Shown: one piece after another, positions 33,895 through 45,150 of the stretch
How positions within the stretch are numbered: position 1 is the stretch's first letter
Layout: each line of letters begins with the position of its first letter
DNA from: Micrasema longulum
Lineage: Eukaryota > Arthropoda > Insecta > Trichoptera > Brachycentridae
Length of the DNA stretch: 64,000 nt
Direction of reading: 5' to 3'
NCBI GenBank assembly: GCA_022494885.1
Contig: JAGVSM010000952.1
Location: forward strand, 186,001 to 250,000
The notes under the pieces: model-generated
Told to the model about the DNA's origin: nothing
What the model saw: only the letters and a program-made list of their open reading frames with translations
The model's database searches: none
Position numbers and translations under genes: made by a program

Positions 33895-34440
33895 TTTATT
33901 TACTTACATACATAAGTTTATTGTACATTATTTGAGACATAAGTCCCAATTCCATGGGACTAAAAGTCTTGTGTTGAGATGGGACTAGCAATTAGTTGAC
34001 ATAGACACATGAGTATATCACCACAAATACAGGATCAGAAACATATTTTTTTTTATTTTTAAATACATGTTTATATGGCATATCAATATGGTAAGCAGTA
34101 AACTCAAACATTCAGAAAATCATCAAGGAGTTTCCTACTCAAATCCCTCCCACTAAGGAAAATCAAGTCATTAACTACTTTCTTTAAAATAGTTTTTGTC
34201 CTCGAGAGCTTAATACGCTCTTCCAAAATATTGAACACTCGGTGCGATAAATGAGACATGTCTCTGAGCAAAAGTCGTACAGGTTTTGGGTATGACATAA
34301 TTTATGCTCCGGGAAAACCTCGTACGGACATTTTGCTGAGACCTCTCCTTATTATTTGACCAGAAGTGTGTAAGTGCTTCTTTTAGGTACAGTTGTCTCA
34401 TATCCAGCACCTTCATGTATTGGAACAACTGTTCTGACGT
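33895..34440 (-). pseudogene. LINE Z: C-terminal end of a Jockey/CR1-like ORF2 plus 3' UTR, frameshifted
   Basis: On the minus strand one frame (34428 down to 34210) reads MKVLDMRQLYLKEALTHF..., similar in layout to VLDIRQQYILRSVAVTHLN of the LINE at 46276-47720. A frameshift near 34290 moves the match to a second frame (34298-34104) with RVFNILEERIKLSRTKTIL and a plausible C-terminus. The following 3' UTR contains the Z motif (CCCATCTCAACACAAGACTT) and ends in a TAAATAAATAAATG tail near 33895. Only the last part of the element is present. Confidence 0.75.
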
Positions 34441-35175
34441 TTTTTTTTTAATATTTATTTATTTATAGTTTATATATATATATTTTTTTTATATTTATTT
34501 ATTTAAACGCCTTTAAGGCTTTTACATGTTTTACATGCATATATACAAATAAAGACAGACATTTATTTTACAAAGAAGTAGCAAAAAATATATAAATGAT
34601 TTTTAGAAGAAAAAGAAAAATATCAAAAATATCATCTTTACATATTAGTATAAAAGTGGAAAGAACAGGGTTTGTTGGAGGGCGCCGGAATATCATTCTC
34701 AATAATAATTTCTGTGAAATTATGAGAGGCTTTAAAATGGATGCCGCGCAATCCCCCCAGCCAGCTATTCCATAGTTGCAGTGAATTGAAACAGAGCAAA
34801 ATACACACTTCTGAGAGTGCCAATATCCAGAATGTATCCATTGCTTATAATGTACAAGGTTTATATTTCACAAGTAGATTTTGTTTTCTGGCTATCTTTA
34901 TCTTAGTAGTTTTGAGAGAGGGAATTTCAGCTGTTGACCTTAAATAGGATGTTTGTACTAAGAGCAATTGCATTTGTTAAATTCAGTAATTACTACATTC
35001 ATTCGTTGATCATTTTGTCTAATTTAATATTTTTACTGTTAATGAGTCATGAAACACAAAAAATAATTATATTCCTAGAAGTTGTATACGATCATAACTT
35101 ATTTAAGGAGAGCACAAAATAAATAGTGGCTCTAGCAAAAGTTATCTGCGGTATTTATTTAACTTTTAGACAACA
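34441..35175. other. Intronic DNA with an unassigned repeat-like block at 34500-34950
   Basis: The block 34630-34950 has frames on both strands of about 67 codons (minus: DTFWILALSEVCILLCFNS) and may be the 3' region of a further LINE, but no decisive motif is present. Confidence 0.35.
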
Positions 35176-35640
35176 TACCTTCCAACCTCTATCACAGCAT
35201 GGGCTATTTCTTCATTATAGTAACGAGAGAACCTTTTTAATACAATACCCATTATTTTATTATTTTTTTTGCCTCTTCTTTCTACAGTTGTAGCTGCTCG
35301 ATTATAGAATATTCTACCCACTAATCTCAGAGACGTCCCTTCTATATTTACATTCAAATCACGTATGAAATGCCACTTCCTGTACATTTGAGTTTTTCCT
35401 TTTCCCTCCCTCTTTCTTTCCTTCGCTACCCCCTCCTTTCTTCATAGTATAATGTAGATATTTAGTCATCTTTTATTTCTAATATATATAGATATATCAA
35501 TTTTGTGTTTATAATGAAAATATTATAATATACCTACAATATTTATATACCACTGATTTTCTTAAATTGAACGGTTTGGGTTCGGAAGAAATTGACGGAA
35601 GAAATTGCGTTATGGCAATATGCCCGCCCTTATGCATATG
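35176..35640 (+). mobile_element. LINE K, 3' fragment
   Basis: It parallels 57000-57440 in the same order: TTCCAACCTCTATCACAGCA, GTAGTAACGAGAGAACC-like TAGTAACGAGAGAACCTTTT, GTTGTAGCTGCTCGATTATA, and the end ATATGCCCGCCCTTATGCAT. The coding part is broken by stops. Confidence 0.75.
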
Positions 35641-35722
35641 TATCATCATCATTGTCGTTACTTTTCCACACCTCATAGTGCATAAGGCACTGCATTGGTA
35701 CACCAATCGCAACGTATCTTGA
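35641..35722 (-). mobile_element. SINE A, 3' tail
   Basis: On the minus strand GGTGTACCAATGCAGTGCC, TATGCACTATGAGGTGTGG and an ATGATGATGATA tail are present. The head is missing. Confidence 0.7.
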
Positions 35723-35744
35723 TCATTTTTAGAATGTATTTTTA

Positions 35745-36480
35745 CATTTTTACACCTTATTACAATGTTCATATTTTAAAGTTAGAAAGAGTACATCGTA
35801 AATTTCTGAGATTTATCAACTATAAACTTAATATGCCTACAGAAAATATTAGTTACGATTATTTATTGTGTACACTACGTCAAGTCTTTACAAAAGAAGA
35901 ATTATAAATGATATATTTAATCTATAAAAATTAGCAAATGGCGCATTGGACGTTCCAGAATCAACTTGTATTATCAGCATAAAAGTACCTCTTCGAAATA
36001 CTCGGCAGCTAAAAGTTATTTTTTTAATCTCCTGGCAGTCATAATTATTATTTCAATTCACCAATACCCTAGACTTCACCGGCTAGGAAACGAGTATGGT
36101 AAAATTGATTTATTTCGTATTTCTTTATATAATTATAGGTTAAATGATCTAAAGACTATAAATTAATCTGTATAAAATTTCTTAATGTTATTCTTTATTT
36201 ACTAAACGTTTCTTAACTTTTTTAGGTATCTATCATATATGTGCGTGTATGTATGCATATGCATGTGTATGTATGTGTGCATATGTATATATGTAAATAT
36301 ATTTAATATCTCACTGTTTACCCATATAACTATTTAGGTTCATTTCCTTATTTTAACTTATTGTATCTTTCAGTCTTTCTTATGTTATTCTTATTTTTAA
36401 CTTCAATTATATACTTATGTTACACTGCTTTACTTGAATGTATTGCTAATAAATGCTAAAGCCCGTAAGTCGTTTAGAAA
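35745..36480 (+). mobile_element. LINE fragment, C-terminal reverse transcriptase region and 3' UTR
   Basis: The frame reading ILKLERVHRKFLRFINYKLN is typical of the region after the thumb in Jockey/R1-like LINEs (L..VQRKFLRY-type motif). The match continues with breaks (HKSTSSKYSAAKSYFFNLLA, FRISLYNYRLNDLKTI). A TATG/GTGTATG microsatellite occupies about 36228-36300. Confidence 0.6.
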
Positions 36481-37663
36481 AATAAATATTCGGTTTATAT
36501 ATTAAGTAAAACAGGTTTTTATTTCATGTATTTCTTTTTTTCTCTTACGATCACTGAAAAATTAACAAACGTTTTCTTTAAAATAAAAAAATCCTTTCCT
36601 TTAACAAGCAAAACATGGGCTCATAACAGCAATCGTATTTGTTTTTTTTTTTGCCAGCTGTAACCTCTTTTTTTTGGTAAGTACAATGAAACGATCAACG
36701 AACTACATTTTATGAGTTCTGAAAAGCATATTCCGTTAAACGCAGTTCAAATTAAAAAATGGCATTGATATCTCGAAAATTGAAAAAATGCAATGCGCCC
36801 GTTTTTGCCGTGTACCCTCCATTTAGTAATTTCATAAAACCTTTTTAGTCTTTGATATTTAAGGTATTTAGTTTGCCGTCAGTTAGTTATTGGTTATAAC
36901 ATTACTATTAAGATAAACTTATAACTTCTGGGCCAACCCATTGGCCTTCTGACAACCATTTGCGCAAAATACCGCTTGGGTAACCGGTCTACTGGAATTC
37001 GATATCCGTTTATGCCACAACTAATTTGACTACCATTAGTACGGCTCGTGCAGCTTCTTTGAAAGAAAACCATTAAAATGTACCGAAGTACTTTACCAAA
37101 ATTGTACTTCAACCAATATAGGTATTTCAAGCTTATATACTCAGAGGACAGAAGTAAATTGTTACTTGAAAGAACTGAACATTATTTATGATTCAGTTTT
37201 CTGTGATAATAGTGAAATATTACGTTTTTTTTAAACGTTTTAAAAGTAATAAAGATCTATGAAATCCTATCGAAAAAATTTTTTTTTTTGCTAATTATTA
37301 GTAGCATAAAAAATACTTTTAAATTTGTAATTTTCAACTCCCGCAAAAACGGTCATTCCACTGGCCACGCTCCTAATGCGTCACGATTCATGTTTATTTG
37401 TTCCTGGCCATTGAAATTTGTTTAGAACATCACGAATCTTGTCGTCACAACAACCAAGCCCAAACACGTCGCATTATTCTATCAATGTATTTTTATTAAA
37501 TTTCTTTTTTTTACATTTCTGTATGAAAACATTTCTTAACAATATCCATATTGATTTTTAAAATGCGATTGATTATTTTGAATCCATTTCATATACTTTT
37601 ATTGGTATTTGTAGAATGTGATATTTCCCTATTACGATTGTAAATAAGTAAAGAAGACAAATA
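36481..37663. other. AT-rich intronic DNA
   Basis: A 78-codon minus frame (36894-37130) has no recognised similarity. Bases 37370-37480 are of higher complexity without a repeat partner. Confidence 0.4.
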
Positions 37664-37812
37664 AAAACTCGTTTTACACTGAAATATTTTACTGTCCCTG
37701 GACTGGCACCTGAAGAATAAGACTATTCATTTTACCTTATTTTAACTTATGATCGATAAACACAGCATTTGCTTTGCCAATGCGGTGCCCTATGCACCAT
37801 CAGGTGCGAAAA
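37664..37812 (+). mobile_element. SINE A, 3' half
   Basis: GAAATATTTTACTGTCCCTG followed by GACTGGCACCTGAAGAATAA, GCCAATGCGGTGCCCTATG and CACCATCAGGTGCGAAAAAG match the A body; the tRNA-like head is missing (5' truncation). Confidence 0.75.
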
Positions 37813-38334
37813 AGGGTTTGGTAGTGAATAAAAATGTGAGTGCATTTGTACTCGTCTGTATTATTGTTATAATTTTGTCACAATCGAATGATTCGGTTAT
37901 ACATATTTACATTTCCGATTCCATAATAATGGCCATAAATAAAAAATATTATATCATTGACCTGTGATCTGTGATCCTAAAATATAAACGTCCATAGAGC
38001 TATTGACGCACGATAACACACGATACAGAATACGAATGCAGACTACAGACCAATAACTGTTACTGATAGCGGCTAATATAATCAAATCTTACTGCATTAT
38101 TGTAATACTTTTACAGTGTGTAGTTATTTCGATCGTTATTCCCGATTTTATTTTTCACGACTGACACAATAAAAGTTTCCAAAGCTTTATAAAATTATAT
38201 TAGCAAAGCAACATCTTATACAATACTAGAGTTTTTACCAGGCTTTGCTCGAAATCGATTTGAACTCAATTTTTATGCATTATAAAAAAAATGTATGGTC
38301 CGGTAATTTCATTCTAGAATAGTGGTGAATTTAG
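37813..38334. other. Unassigned intronic DNA
   Basis: No coding or repeat signal recognised. Confidence 0.4.
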
Positions 38335-38850
38335 ATTTTTTTCATTTCACGTCGCTGCGTCTTACCGTTCTTCATAGGGTGCGCGTCCGCTATCGAACGT
38401 GTGCGATTTTCTGCTGCCCGGAAAAGCTCCACTGAAGACTTCAACCACGACGTTCTTTTCCTCTCGGCCTCTTTCTCTCGCAATTTTGCCTTGTACAATA
38501 AGATAAAGTATCTCATATTTCTCTGGGTGGAGTATGATGTGTCCGAAATACTGCAACTTTCAGATTTTAATAGTTTTTATTAGTTATTTTTCTTTACACG
38601 TCCTACTCATCACGTCTTTATTTCGGACTCTGTCTACCCATCGAATTTTAAGAATCGGTCCATTCATCTACATCTCAACGGCTTCCAATTTTTTCGTCAT
38701 CTTTTTGCTGAGGGTCCAAGCTTCCATTCCGTACAGGAGCACATAGAACACGTAGCACCGCATCATGCGCATTCGGAGGTTTAGATTAATATAACGGCTG
38801 CCTTCTCATCTTGATGAACGTGGACCGAGCCTGTTGTACACGGCATTTTA
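38335..38850 (-). pseudogene. RTE-type LINE, C-terminal reverse transcriptase region, frameshifted
   Basis: On the minus strand the sequence reads MRMMRCYVFYVLLYGMEAWT, then LEAVEMYMNGPILKIRWVDR, FGHIILHPEKYEILYLIVQG and KRTSWLKSSVELFRAAENRT: the layout of the end of an RTE/BovB-like reverse transcriptase (..LLYGMEAWTL.., ..YFGHI.R..EKYELL.., ..SWLKN..). At least two frame changes break it. Catalytic motifs lie further upstream in the parent element and are absent. Confidence 0.8.
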
Positions 38851-39615
38851 TTTAAATATCAGGAACCCAATTTTCATTTAATTTATCAACTGAAACGATT
38901 TTTATTATTTTCTTGTGGTTAAATCTAATTACGTCTTAAAAGTTCCATCTCTCTCTAATATTTGTGTAAATTTACTTGATTTTTGACGGGTTTAGAAATT
39001 ACTTGTTCCATCGCAATTTGAATTAGATCGCCTAAATTGTGCGATACGTGTATCTTATTTGCAAAATCAATAATAGTGTTTTTTTTTATTAGTAAAAATC
39101 ATTTGTCCGCCAAATCCGAATCCCGTTAAGATTTACGCCAAATATTTACTTACAAAGCACGTGTTTTTATCTTTCTCAAACATTTCATAGGCTCTGAACT
39201 AGCATCTGACTTAGATTAATATATCTTGCCGATCTAACAAATAATCAATATTCGCCGCAAATGTTCAATGAATGCGGTGTTTTAAACAACATGTAATGCG
39301 AATAAGGGAAATATTATGATGATGAAAAAGTAAAAAATACAGACGCAAAACAATTGAAAACATAACATACAAGCGTAATACAACATATCAAGACATTACT
39401 ACTTACAATACTTGAAAACGTAACAAAAATAGTTTAATTTTTTATATGATGTAAAAATTAAAGTCGAGTGATACTTGAATCAACCAATTTGTATATCACT
39501 CGCCTTTAATTTTATACAATAAATTACAGTGAACTTCCATTGAGAACTTTCGCTAACTAATTTGAATGAAAATATAATGTCGATAAAATCAAAAATTAAA
39601 ACGGTACAACTACCT
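38851..39615. other. AT-rich intronic DNA
   Basis: No element recognised. A pair of short inverted motifs near 39443-39515 (GTAAAAATTAAAGTCGAGTG and complement-like CACTCGCCTTTAATTTTATAC) could form a hairpin. Confidence 0.4.
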
Positions 39616-39864
39616 GGGCCCTGTAGCCCGACTACAATGGGAAGTTAACATTTATCTTCAATTTTATTTACAAAGTAAAATTAAGTTTTCTGTATAAAAA
39701 GCAAAATATGCATACAATTTTCTTCTAAACATGTTCTATATAGGTAACCGACGAAGAAAATTTAAATGTTCATGCAAATATACTCATTTTCGTACACAAA
39801 TATCGGTTTTTCTTTATAGATAGTCGAAGATAACTCTGTTAACTTCCCATTGTAATCGGGGCCT
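39616..39864 (-). mobile_element. MITE family T1, copy b
   Basis: The right end TTAACTTCCCATTGTAATCG closes in GGGGCC; the left end GGGCCCTGTAGCCCGACTAC has an altered terminus. The interior GGTAACCGACGAAGAAAATT is in reverse orientation to copy a. It is directly followed by a T2 element. Confidence 0.85.
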
Positions 39865-39865
39865 T

Positions 39866-39985
39866 GGGCTGGTATTCTGAACGGAATTGCGAGCGAAGAG
39901 ATCGCTCTGTTAAGCGTGTATTTAGTGCGCAAATACGCGTTAAAAATGCGTTGTCTACGCGTGCTTTTAGTTCAGAATACCACCC
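39866..39985. mobile_element. MITE family T2, 120-bp copy
   Basis: GGGCTGGTATTCTGAACGGA on the left and TTAGTTCAGAATACCACCC on the right form the inverted ends; the interior has paired GTGCGCAAATACGCG motifs. It abuts T1 copy b with one or two bases between. Confidence 0.8.
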
Positions 39986-40734
39986 GTGAGGATGCAAAAA
40001 GTAGACTCTGACAAACCTCATACTAGACGTCAAATGCATAATACTAAGTAAAAGAGCGTAAAACACTACATTATTTAAAAAAATGTTAAATTTAAATTGT
40101 TTCATACTAATCCGTAAGGGTTGATGAAAACCTTTTGAATAAAATTTTCATTTAGAAATTGCAAAGTTTGTCACTTGCACTACTAATGGGGTCGTTTGTA
40201 TCTCTGTTTCGCATTATCGCGTATCGCCTGAAGTGGCTCTAATGATTTAAATTACGAACCATCGGCTCTGCTCGTGTGTGTGTCATTGATTCAGCGATAG
40301 ACGACCTTTCCATAGATGGACCATTGTGGCACCGGGTACTAAGCACTGCCGTTGTCCCGCAAAGGTGACCTAAACGGGCGGGTGACTGACTCAAACTCCG
40401 TACTAAATACTGCTTCAAGTGCAGGTATAGGGAATGAACCAACCATTGATGCTACTAGACTCGGATGCTGCACGGCAGACAAAATTCAAATAACCGATGC
40501 GAACGAATCGCAAATACAACGACTGCAAAAAAAAACAAAGCATTTTCAACGATTTCTATAAATATAGCTATATTTTTATTTATTTAACTACAAGTTTCGA
40601 CGAATAAGCAAGGCTGAATGTTAAACAATCAAACAACTGAAATATATTATTACATGAAATTCCCGTATCGGAGAGAAAAATTATTTTCTACAAAAATTGT
40701 ACATCGTATTAATCTAAATATTATTTCATGTTAT
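39986..40734. other. Unassigned intronic DNA
   Basis: Bases 40230-40530 are of balanced composition with opposing 67-69-codon frames that match nothing known. The remainder is AT-rich. Confidence 0.4.
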
Positions 40735-42060
40735 CTACACAGTTTTGCCATTTTAAATGGTAGTTGATTGATGCCTTTGCTGTAAAAGGCATGTGGGCGG
40801 GAGTCAACAAATGCTCCGAAGGCCTTTTTTACCGACTCATCTGAATTAAATTTTTCCGCTTGAAAAATGTGATCCAAATTTCGAAAACAATCCGTTTGGC
40901 GAGTATGGTGGGTGAGTATGGTGAGTCTGCCATGAAGAGTGCGGCCGGACGTTGTCGCTAAGCAGCAGTGTCGATGGGAGATTCACCATCTTCGGTTATT
41001 TTACTGCGAGCTTCTACATCATAGGTCGAAATTCTTAACGATATACGTTTGAATTACAGTTAAGCCAGATCTTACGAAGCTGTAGTTGATAACGCGGACT
41101 CAGAACCACCATATTGTTACTATTATATGAGTTTCTTTTGGGTGATCTTTCGTTTTGTACATTGTTGAGCTGAAGCTTATTTATCTAACCACTACGATGA
41201 ACGCTCAAGGCTGTCGTAGGTACAAGATTTAATTATCATCACAAGTAAATTCATTACTCAAAATGTCTTCGTTGTTGTGTCTGCTCAGCAAAGCAATGAA
41301 AACATCGACCCGAGCTTGCCGCTGGCGTTCCTTTTGCTAATTTACTCACCTTACTTCACAATTTTTAATATTGTTTTATCACTTGCGTTGAAAGTTGCTG
41401 CTAGCTCAATCGTAGATGAAATAGGTTCGCTTCCACTTCTTCTAGTGCCTTGCCGAGTCCCCCCGACGTTGGCGATCACTACAGCGAAAGCATATGTATC
41501 TGTCGTGCGCTAATTTTACATTTTGCATCCAAGACGACTGCTTATTGATGTACTCGCCGTAGTGATTCCTGGGAAAAGATGACCTGAGTGGTTTCCCGTT
41601 GCCTTCTCTGTTGGATTTTCTGTCGGGGTTACCTTCTTTTAGCTGGTTGGTTTTGGTTTCGAGGCGCCGAAAACTCGCCTTTCATCATCTAGTTATCTGC
41701 TGTGATCGCACCGTTATGAGTGTGATTTCCATCGCCCAGGGTTCGCGACGTGGACGTTAACGAGTTGGACTAGTCAGTAGTGTTGCCGGTAGAATGCAAA
41801 TGGGCGTTCGCAGCGTTTTATAGAATCACATCCTCCAGCAAGATGTGACTCTCTGCGACCCTACTAACAGTTTGAACCCCGCTTCCACTATCCTTTTCAA
41901 TTTCTCATCTTCAATCTCGGTATCCGGTCTTCCACAGGGTTTATTGTTACGGTCGAAATTTCCCGGACGTAAGCGATTCGGCCTAAAAGGAGCAGTGCGT
42001 TTGCCTGCGGTGTTTTGCCCGTACATATTGCCTTCGCCTCGTTAATACCGCGACGAAACT
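40735..42060 (-). pseudogene. mori-type mariner transposase pseudogene, interrupted by element Y
   Basis: Mariner transposase cuts and pastes the element at TA sites. On the minus strand, from 42060 downward, the N-terminal part reads RPGNFDRNNKPCGRPDTEIE and EDEKLKRIVEA; element Y (41437-41879) intervenes; then IELAATFNASDKTILKIV, ARVDVFIALLSRHNNEDILS, FTCDD (first catalytic Asp), HPKETHIIVTIWWF, DNVRPH (second Asp), HPPYSP (third Asp lost), and the C-terminus NSDESVKKAFGAFVDSRPHA and FYSKGINQLP to a TAG at 40735-40737. Several stops and indels show it is dead. The motif set resembles the mori subfamily (D,D37D); the spacing cannot be checked because of deletions. Terminal repeats were not identified. 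Confidence 0.85.
41437..41879 (-). mobile_element. Element Y, copy 1: 443-bp retroposon-like insertion with 9-bp target duplication
   Basis: CGCTTCCAC stands at 41428-41436 and again at 41880-41888, and removing the segment between them plus one copy rejoins the mariner pseudogene. The insertion begins TTCTTCTAGTGCCTTGCCG and ends CAGTTTGAACC(C). A second copy with the same two ends is at 47947-48385. In minus orientation it ends in (GAA)n, as retroposons often do, so I place it on that strand. No coding frame is conserved between copies and no tRNA-like boxes are obvious. It could be a new SINE or a fixed-length LINE derivative. Confidence 0.8.
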
Positions 42061-43116
42061 GGTGTTAAAAATAATGCGAATTTTCAACTTATCCTTTATG
42101 CAATTCATGATAATATCTGAGCAATGGCAAACGAAAGACTATAAAAATATAACCTGGCTTTAAGGCAAAAAATATTTTGATTTGAAATTCCTATGCTTTG
42201 TAAAAACGCCAAATTCAAGTTAGCATACAATGAAAACTGACCATTTCAGAATTTTCGTTTGTTGGCAAATCAAGATTGAAGTTTTTACTTAGATACAAAC
42301 TCATAATTCTGCTATTTGTTGCACGTTAGATTTAAAGTTTCTTTTGCTGTGGTACAAAGCAGTAGCAATGTTTTGTCTTAGTATGGAAGTATTTTGATTT
42401 TGTCAACATTTCCTGTAGTTGATGTTCATGGAGTGACTTGATCAGTATACAATTATTAGTTTTATAAAAAACCTTGAGATATAAGTGAACTTCTTTTCAG
42501 TAAAAGATACTCCCCAGCATTTAAACTCGGTCAAAAAAAATTTTATTCGCAAAATTTTACTTGGCTACTTTTTGCTGTATGCTCACGATTTATAAAAAAA
42601 ATAATTCAAAAACTATTTAAACAACACAGATGCTTGGTGTTAGTCCAACGTTACTAGTTTTGTACATGAATTGAGATGTATCAATTTGTATTTTAATATT
42701 GTTTGTTGTTTTAGGCATATTTTTAAATTAACTGTTTTTATAAATTAAGTTAAATGTATGCATACAATTTGTGTCAACTTTGAAAAAAAAAACAAATTGA
42801 TCCGAAGTCTGCTTTTGTTCACTAATTCGTCATTAATTCAGTGTGAAATATTTTTGTCACACTTTTCAGTCGGCGAATGAATGATTTATCTTCGAAGAAA
42901 CCTTATAAACTACCTCACCGAATGATTTAATTCTCCACTTGGAAAATTGAAGCATTTAACATAGAGGTTGGTGACCTATTCATGGTCGGATAATATTAAC
43001 AAACGTTCCACTTCTCTCGACGGAGAATCTCCTAGCTCCTACTAGATACTAGGTACCAACTGACGGCGGTGTCGCTCGCCGAAGTGGTTAAAAAAGTCAA
43101 CACGAAAATAAAAACA
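42061..43116. other. Intronic DNA; complex stretch at 42820-43110
   Basis: AT-rich to about 42810. The last 290 bases have balanced composition and short palindromes (CTACTAGATACTAGGTACC region) and lead into the 90-bp duplication; no repeat partner or coding signal was found. Confidence 0.4.
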
Positions 43117-43296
43117 TGAACACCACAATTTCAGCCACTCAATATAAGCTTCGTTATGTCATCTAGCCAGAATGTAGCATCGCCATCGCGGATCGCGATT
43201 TAAAGGTGAACACCACAATTTCAGCCACTCAATATAAGCTTCGTTATGTCATCTAGCCAGAATGTAGCATCGCCATCGCGGATCGCGATTTAAAGG
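43117..43296. repeat. Perfect 90-bp tandem duplication
   Basis: Units 43117-43206 and 43207-43296 start TGAACACCACAATTTCAGCC and are identical over all 90 bases by direct comparison. The unit contains a CATCGCCATCGCGGATCGCG stretch. The event must be recent, or the copy is an assembly artefact. Confidence 0.95.
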
Positions 43297-43460
43297 TGTT
43301 TTTTAGGTACGTGACTTTGGACGGTAAGTGAAATTCAAAAATTATTTTCTCACAAAAAGTATACAAACGTTCGAAATGGACATGAATAGATTTTTGAACG
43401 CTTTTAGGTTTTGTATTCCGGATCTTTTTAAAGGCCACTATTCCAAGCTTCCGCATCACC

Positions 43461-43560
43461 TGTCCGCCTCGTGCTGTAGTGGTCTAAGCGTCTGCCTACC
43501 ATGCGAAAGGTCTCGAGTTCGATTCCCGACATGGTTGACAAGAAATAATAATTAAAAGAG
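43461..43560 (+). mobile_element. SINE A, head only
   Basis: TGTCCGCCTCGTGCTGTAGT begins an A-box region and GAGTTCGATTCCCGACATGG contains the B box. The body is cut off after about 100 bases, so this copy is 3'-truncated. Confidence 0.8.
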
Positions 43561-44139
43561 GCATTTAGACTCGTAATTGATAGCCCAGAAATTGTTAGAG
43601 GCATTTCATATCAAATCCCTGTCCGTAAAGACATTTTAAATTTATCTCCTGCTTGACTTTTAACTTTTATTTTGATTTTTAATTTTGTCTTTCAATTTTA
43701 ACTTTCAATTTTAATTCTTAATTTTAACTTTTAATTTAAACTTAATTTTAATTTAAACTTTTAATTTTAATTTTAACTTTTGCTTTTAATTTAAAACATT
43801 TGATTTCAACTCTTAATTTATACTTACCTACATCTACTACCTGCATCGAATAATTTATTGTTGGTTGTGATTTTTTACAATTAAATTTAAATGTTTATGG
43901 AAGCAGAGAGAGAGGGAGGAAAGTAGAGTAGCTTTACAATGTCTTCTCCTTTTATGAACTTTTTATGTAATATTTTTATTTTTTTTTTTAGAATTAAATT
44001 ATTTTTCCCCTCTCCTCCTGCATTCATTAGTGTGAAATCTGTAATTGGTCTTACTTTTTTTTATTGTTCTTTTGTACCTTGTTTTATATAAAGACTGATG
44101 ATTTCATTAACAAATAATAAATTTTCACACAATACTATT
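43561..44139. other. Intronic DNA with a TTTTAA(C/T)-rich low-complexity tract at 43655-43795
   Basis: The tract consists of degenerate 6-12-base units such as TTTTAACTTTCAATTTTAA. After it the sequence is AT-rich; 44045-44150 may be a LINE 3' end. Confidence 0.6.
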
Positions 44140-44480
44140 TTTGACTCCCTGGAATGGCACCTGGGCCCCGATTTCAATGGGAAGTTAAGATTTATCTACA
44201 AATAAAATTAAGTTTTCTGTATGAAAAGCAGAATATGCATACATTTTTTTCTTCTTAACATGTTCAACTATAGGTAACCGACGAAGATACTTTAAATGTT
44301 TATGCAAATATACACATTTTCGCTAACGAATATCGGTTTTTCTTTATAGACAGTCAAAGATAAATCTGTTAAATTCCCATCCACTGATAATCTTACCTTT
44401 GTGTAATAAAAATGATCAAGATATCAATTCAGCGCCCTATGCACCATTCGGTGCGGAAAGGGAATGATGATGATGATTTC
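44140..44480 (+). mobile_element. SINE A, 3' half, split by a T1 MITE
   Basis: CTCCCTGGAATGGCACCTG lies just before 44163 and the expected continuation resumes after 44380 with CTGATAATCTTACCTTTGTG, then GCGCCCTATGCACCATTCGG and a (GAT)n tail near 44470-44479. About ten bases of the SINE are missing at the junction. Confidence 0.8.
44163..44380 (-). mobile_element. MITE family T1, copy c, inside SINE A
   Basis: The left end GGGCCCCGATTTCAATGGGA is intact, the interior GGTAACCGACGAAGATACTT is in the orientation of copy b, and the right end is cut at TTAAATTCCCAT. Confidence 0.85.
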
Positions 44481-44934
44481 AAGCTTAGCTTACACTTTCA
44501 GTCATATTTCGTTGACATCTTCATCTATTGAATTTTGCTGTTTAACTATATTAAAATGTCTGACTTCGTCTCTCGGTAACCTAAATGTTATTTATATGCA
44601 TATGTGGCGTTATCGTTCAAGTTGCTATTAGGTCACTTTTACCTTAGTTTGCAGGAGAAGAAATATTATCTTTATCGATGTACTGCGAAGTTAAATATTA
44701 GTAATTGAATTGGTCATAGATCGTTTTGACACAGCGTTCTCAATAAAGGCTTTTGATCGACCGAGTAACCGGATTAATGAAACCATAAAATATTATTACA
44801 TCGAATTTCAATTAAAAAAATTTAAATACCTACTTTGAAAATTACTAATCGACTTGTCACAAGTACCTACTGAGCGCAAAATTTACTAAAACGTCAAAAA
44901 AATATCTCGAAGTAGTGAAAAAAACTACAAATGG
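44481..44934. other. Unassigned intronic DNA
   Basis: AT-rich, without a recognised element. Confidence 0.4.
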
Positions 44935-45150
44935 TCCGTCCAACAAGGCTCGCGGGGCGTGATTGAGGCCCGTTTGCTGAGGCCCAATAAACCGATCAAA
45001 GAACTTATCAGAGGTCCGAGGTTCGAATCCCACTCTGACTCAACTTGATTTCCATTGTCTAATAGTGAGTTATTTACAACTCGTCGAAAATGGCTATCAT
45101 TCAAATATTTGGGTAAATTATAAGAACGCTTATATTTCTTTAAAGTATAT
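44935..45150 (+). mobile_element. SINE B with intact B box
   Basis: The head has GAGGTCCGAGGTTCGAATCC (B box GGTTCGAATCC at 45020-45030); the body TAATAGTGAGTTATTTACAA and the AAATTATAAGAACGCTTATA segment match the 31801 and 3890 copies. A (TA)n run at 45146-45163 follows. Confidence 0.75.

Noticed and set aside
36228..36300. CRISPR-like or satellite array
   Set aside because: It is a degenerate TATG/GTATG microsatellite without spacers; nothing CRISPR-like exists in the window.
43655..43795. Minisatellite or origin-like array
   Set aside because: Units are too degenerate and AT-rich; a low-complexity slippage tract is sufficient.
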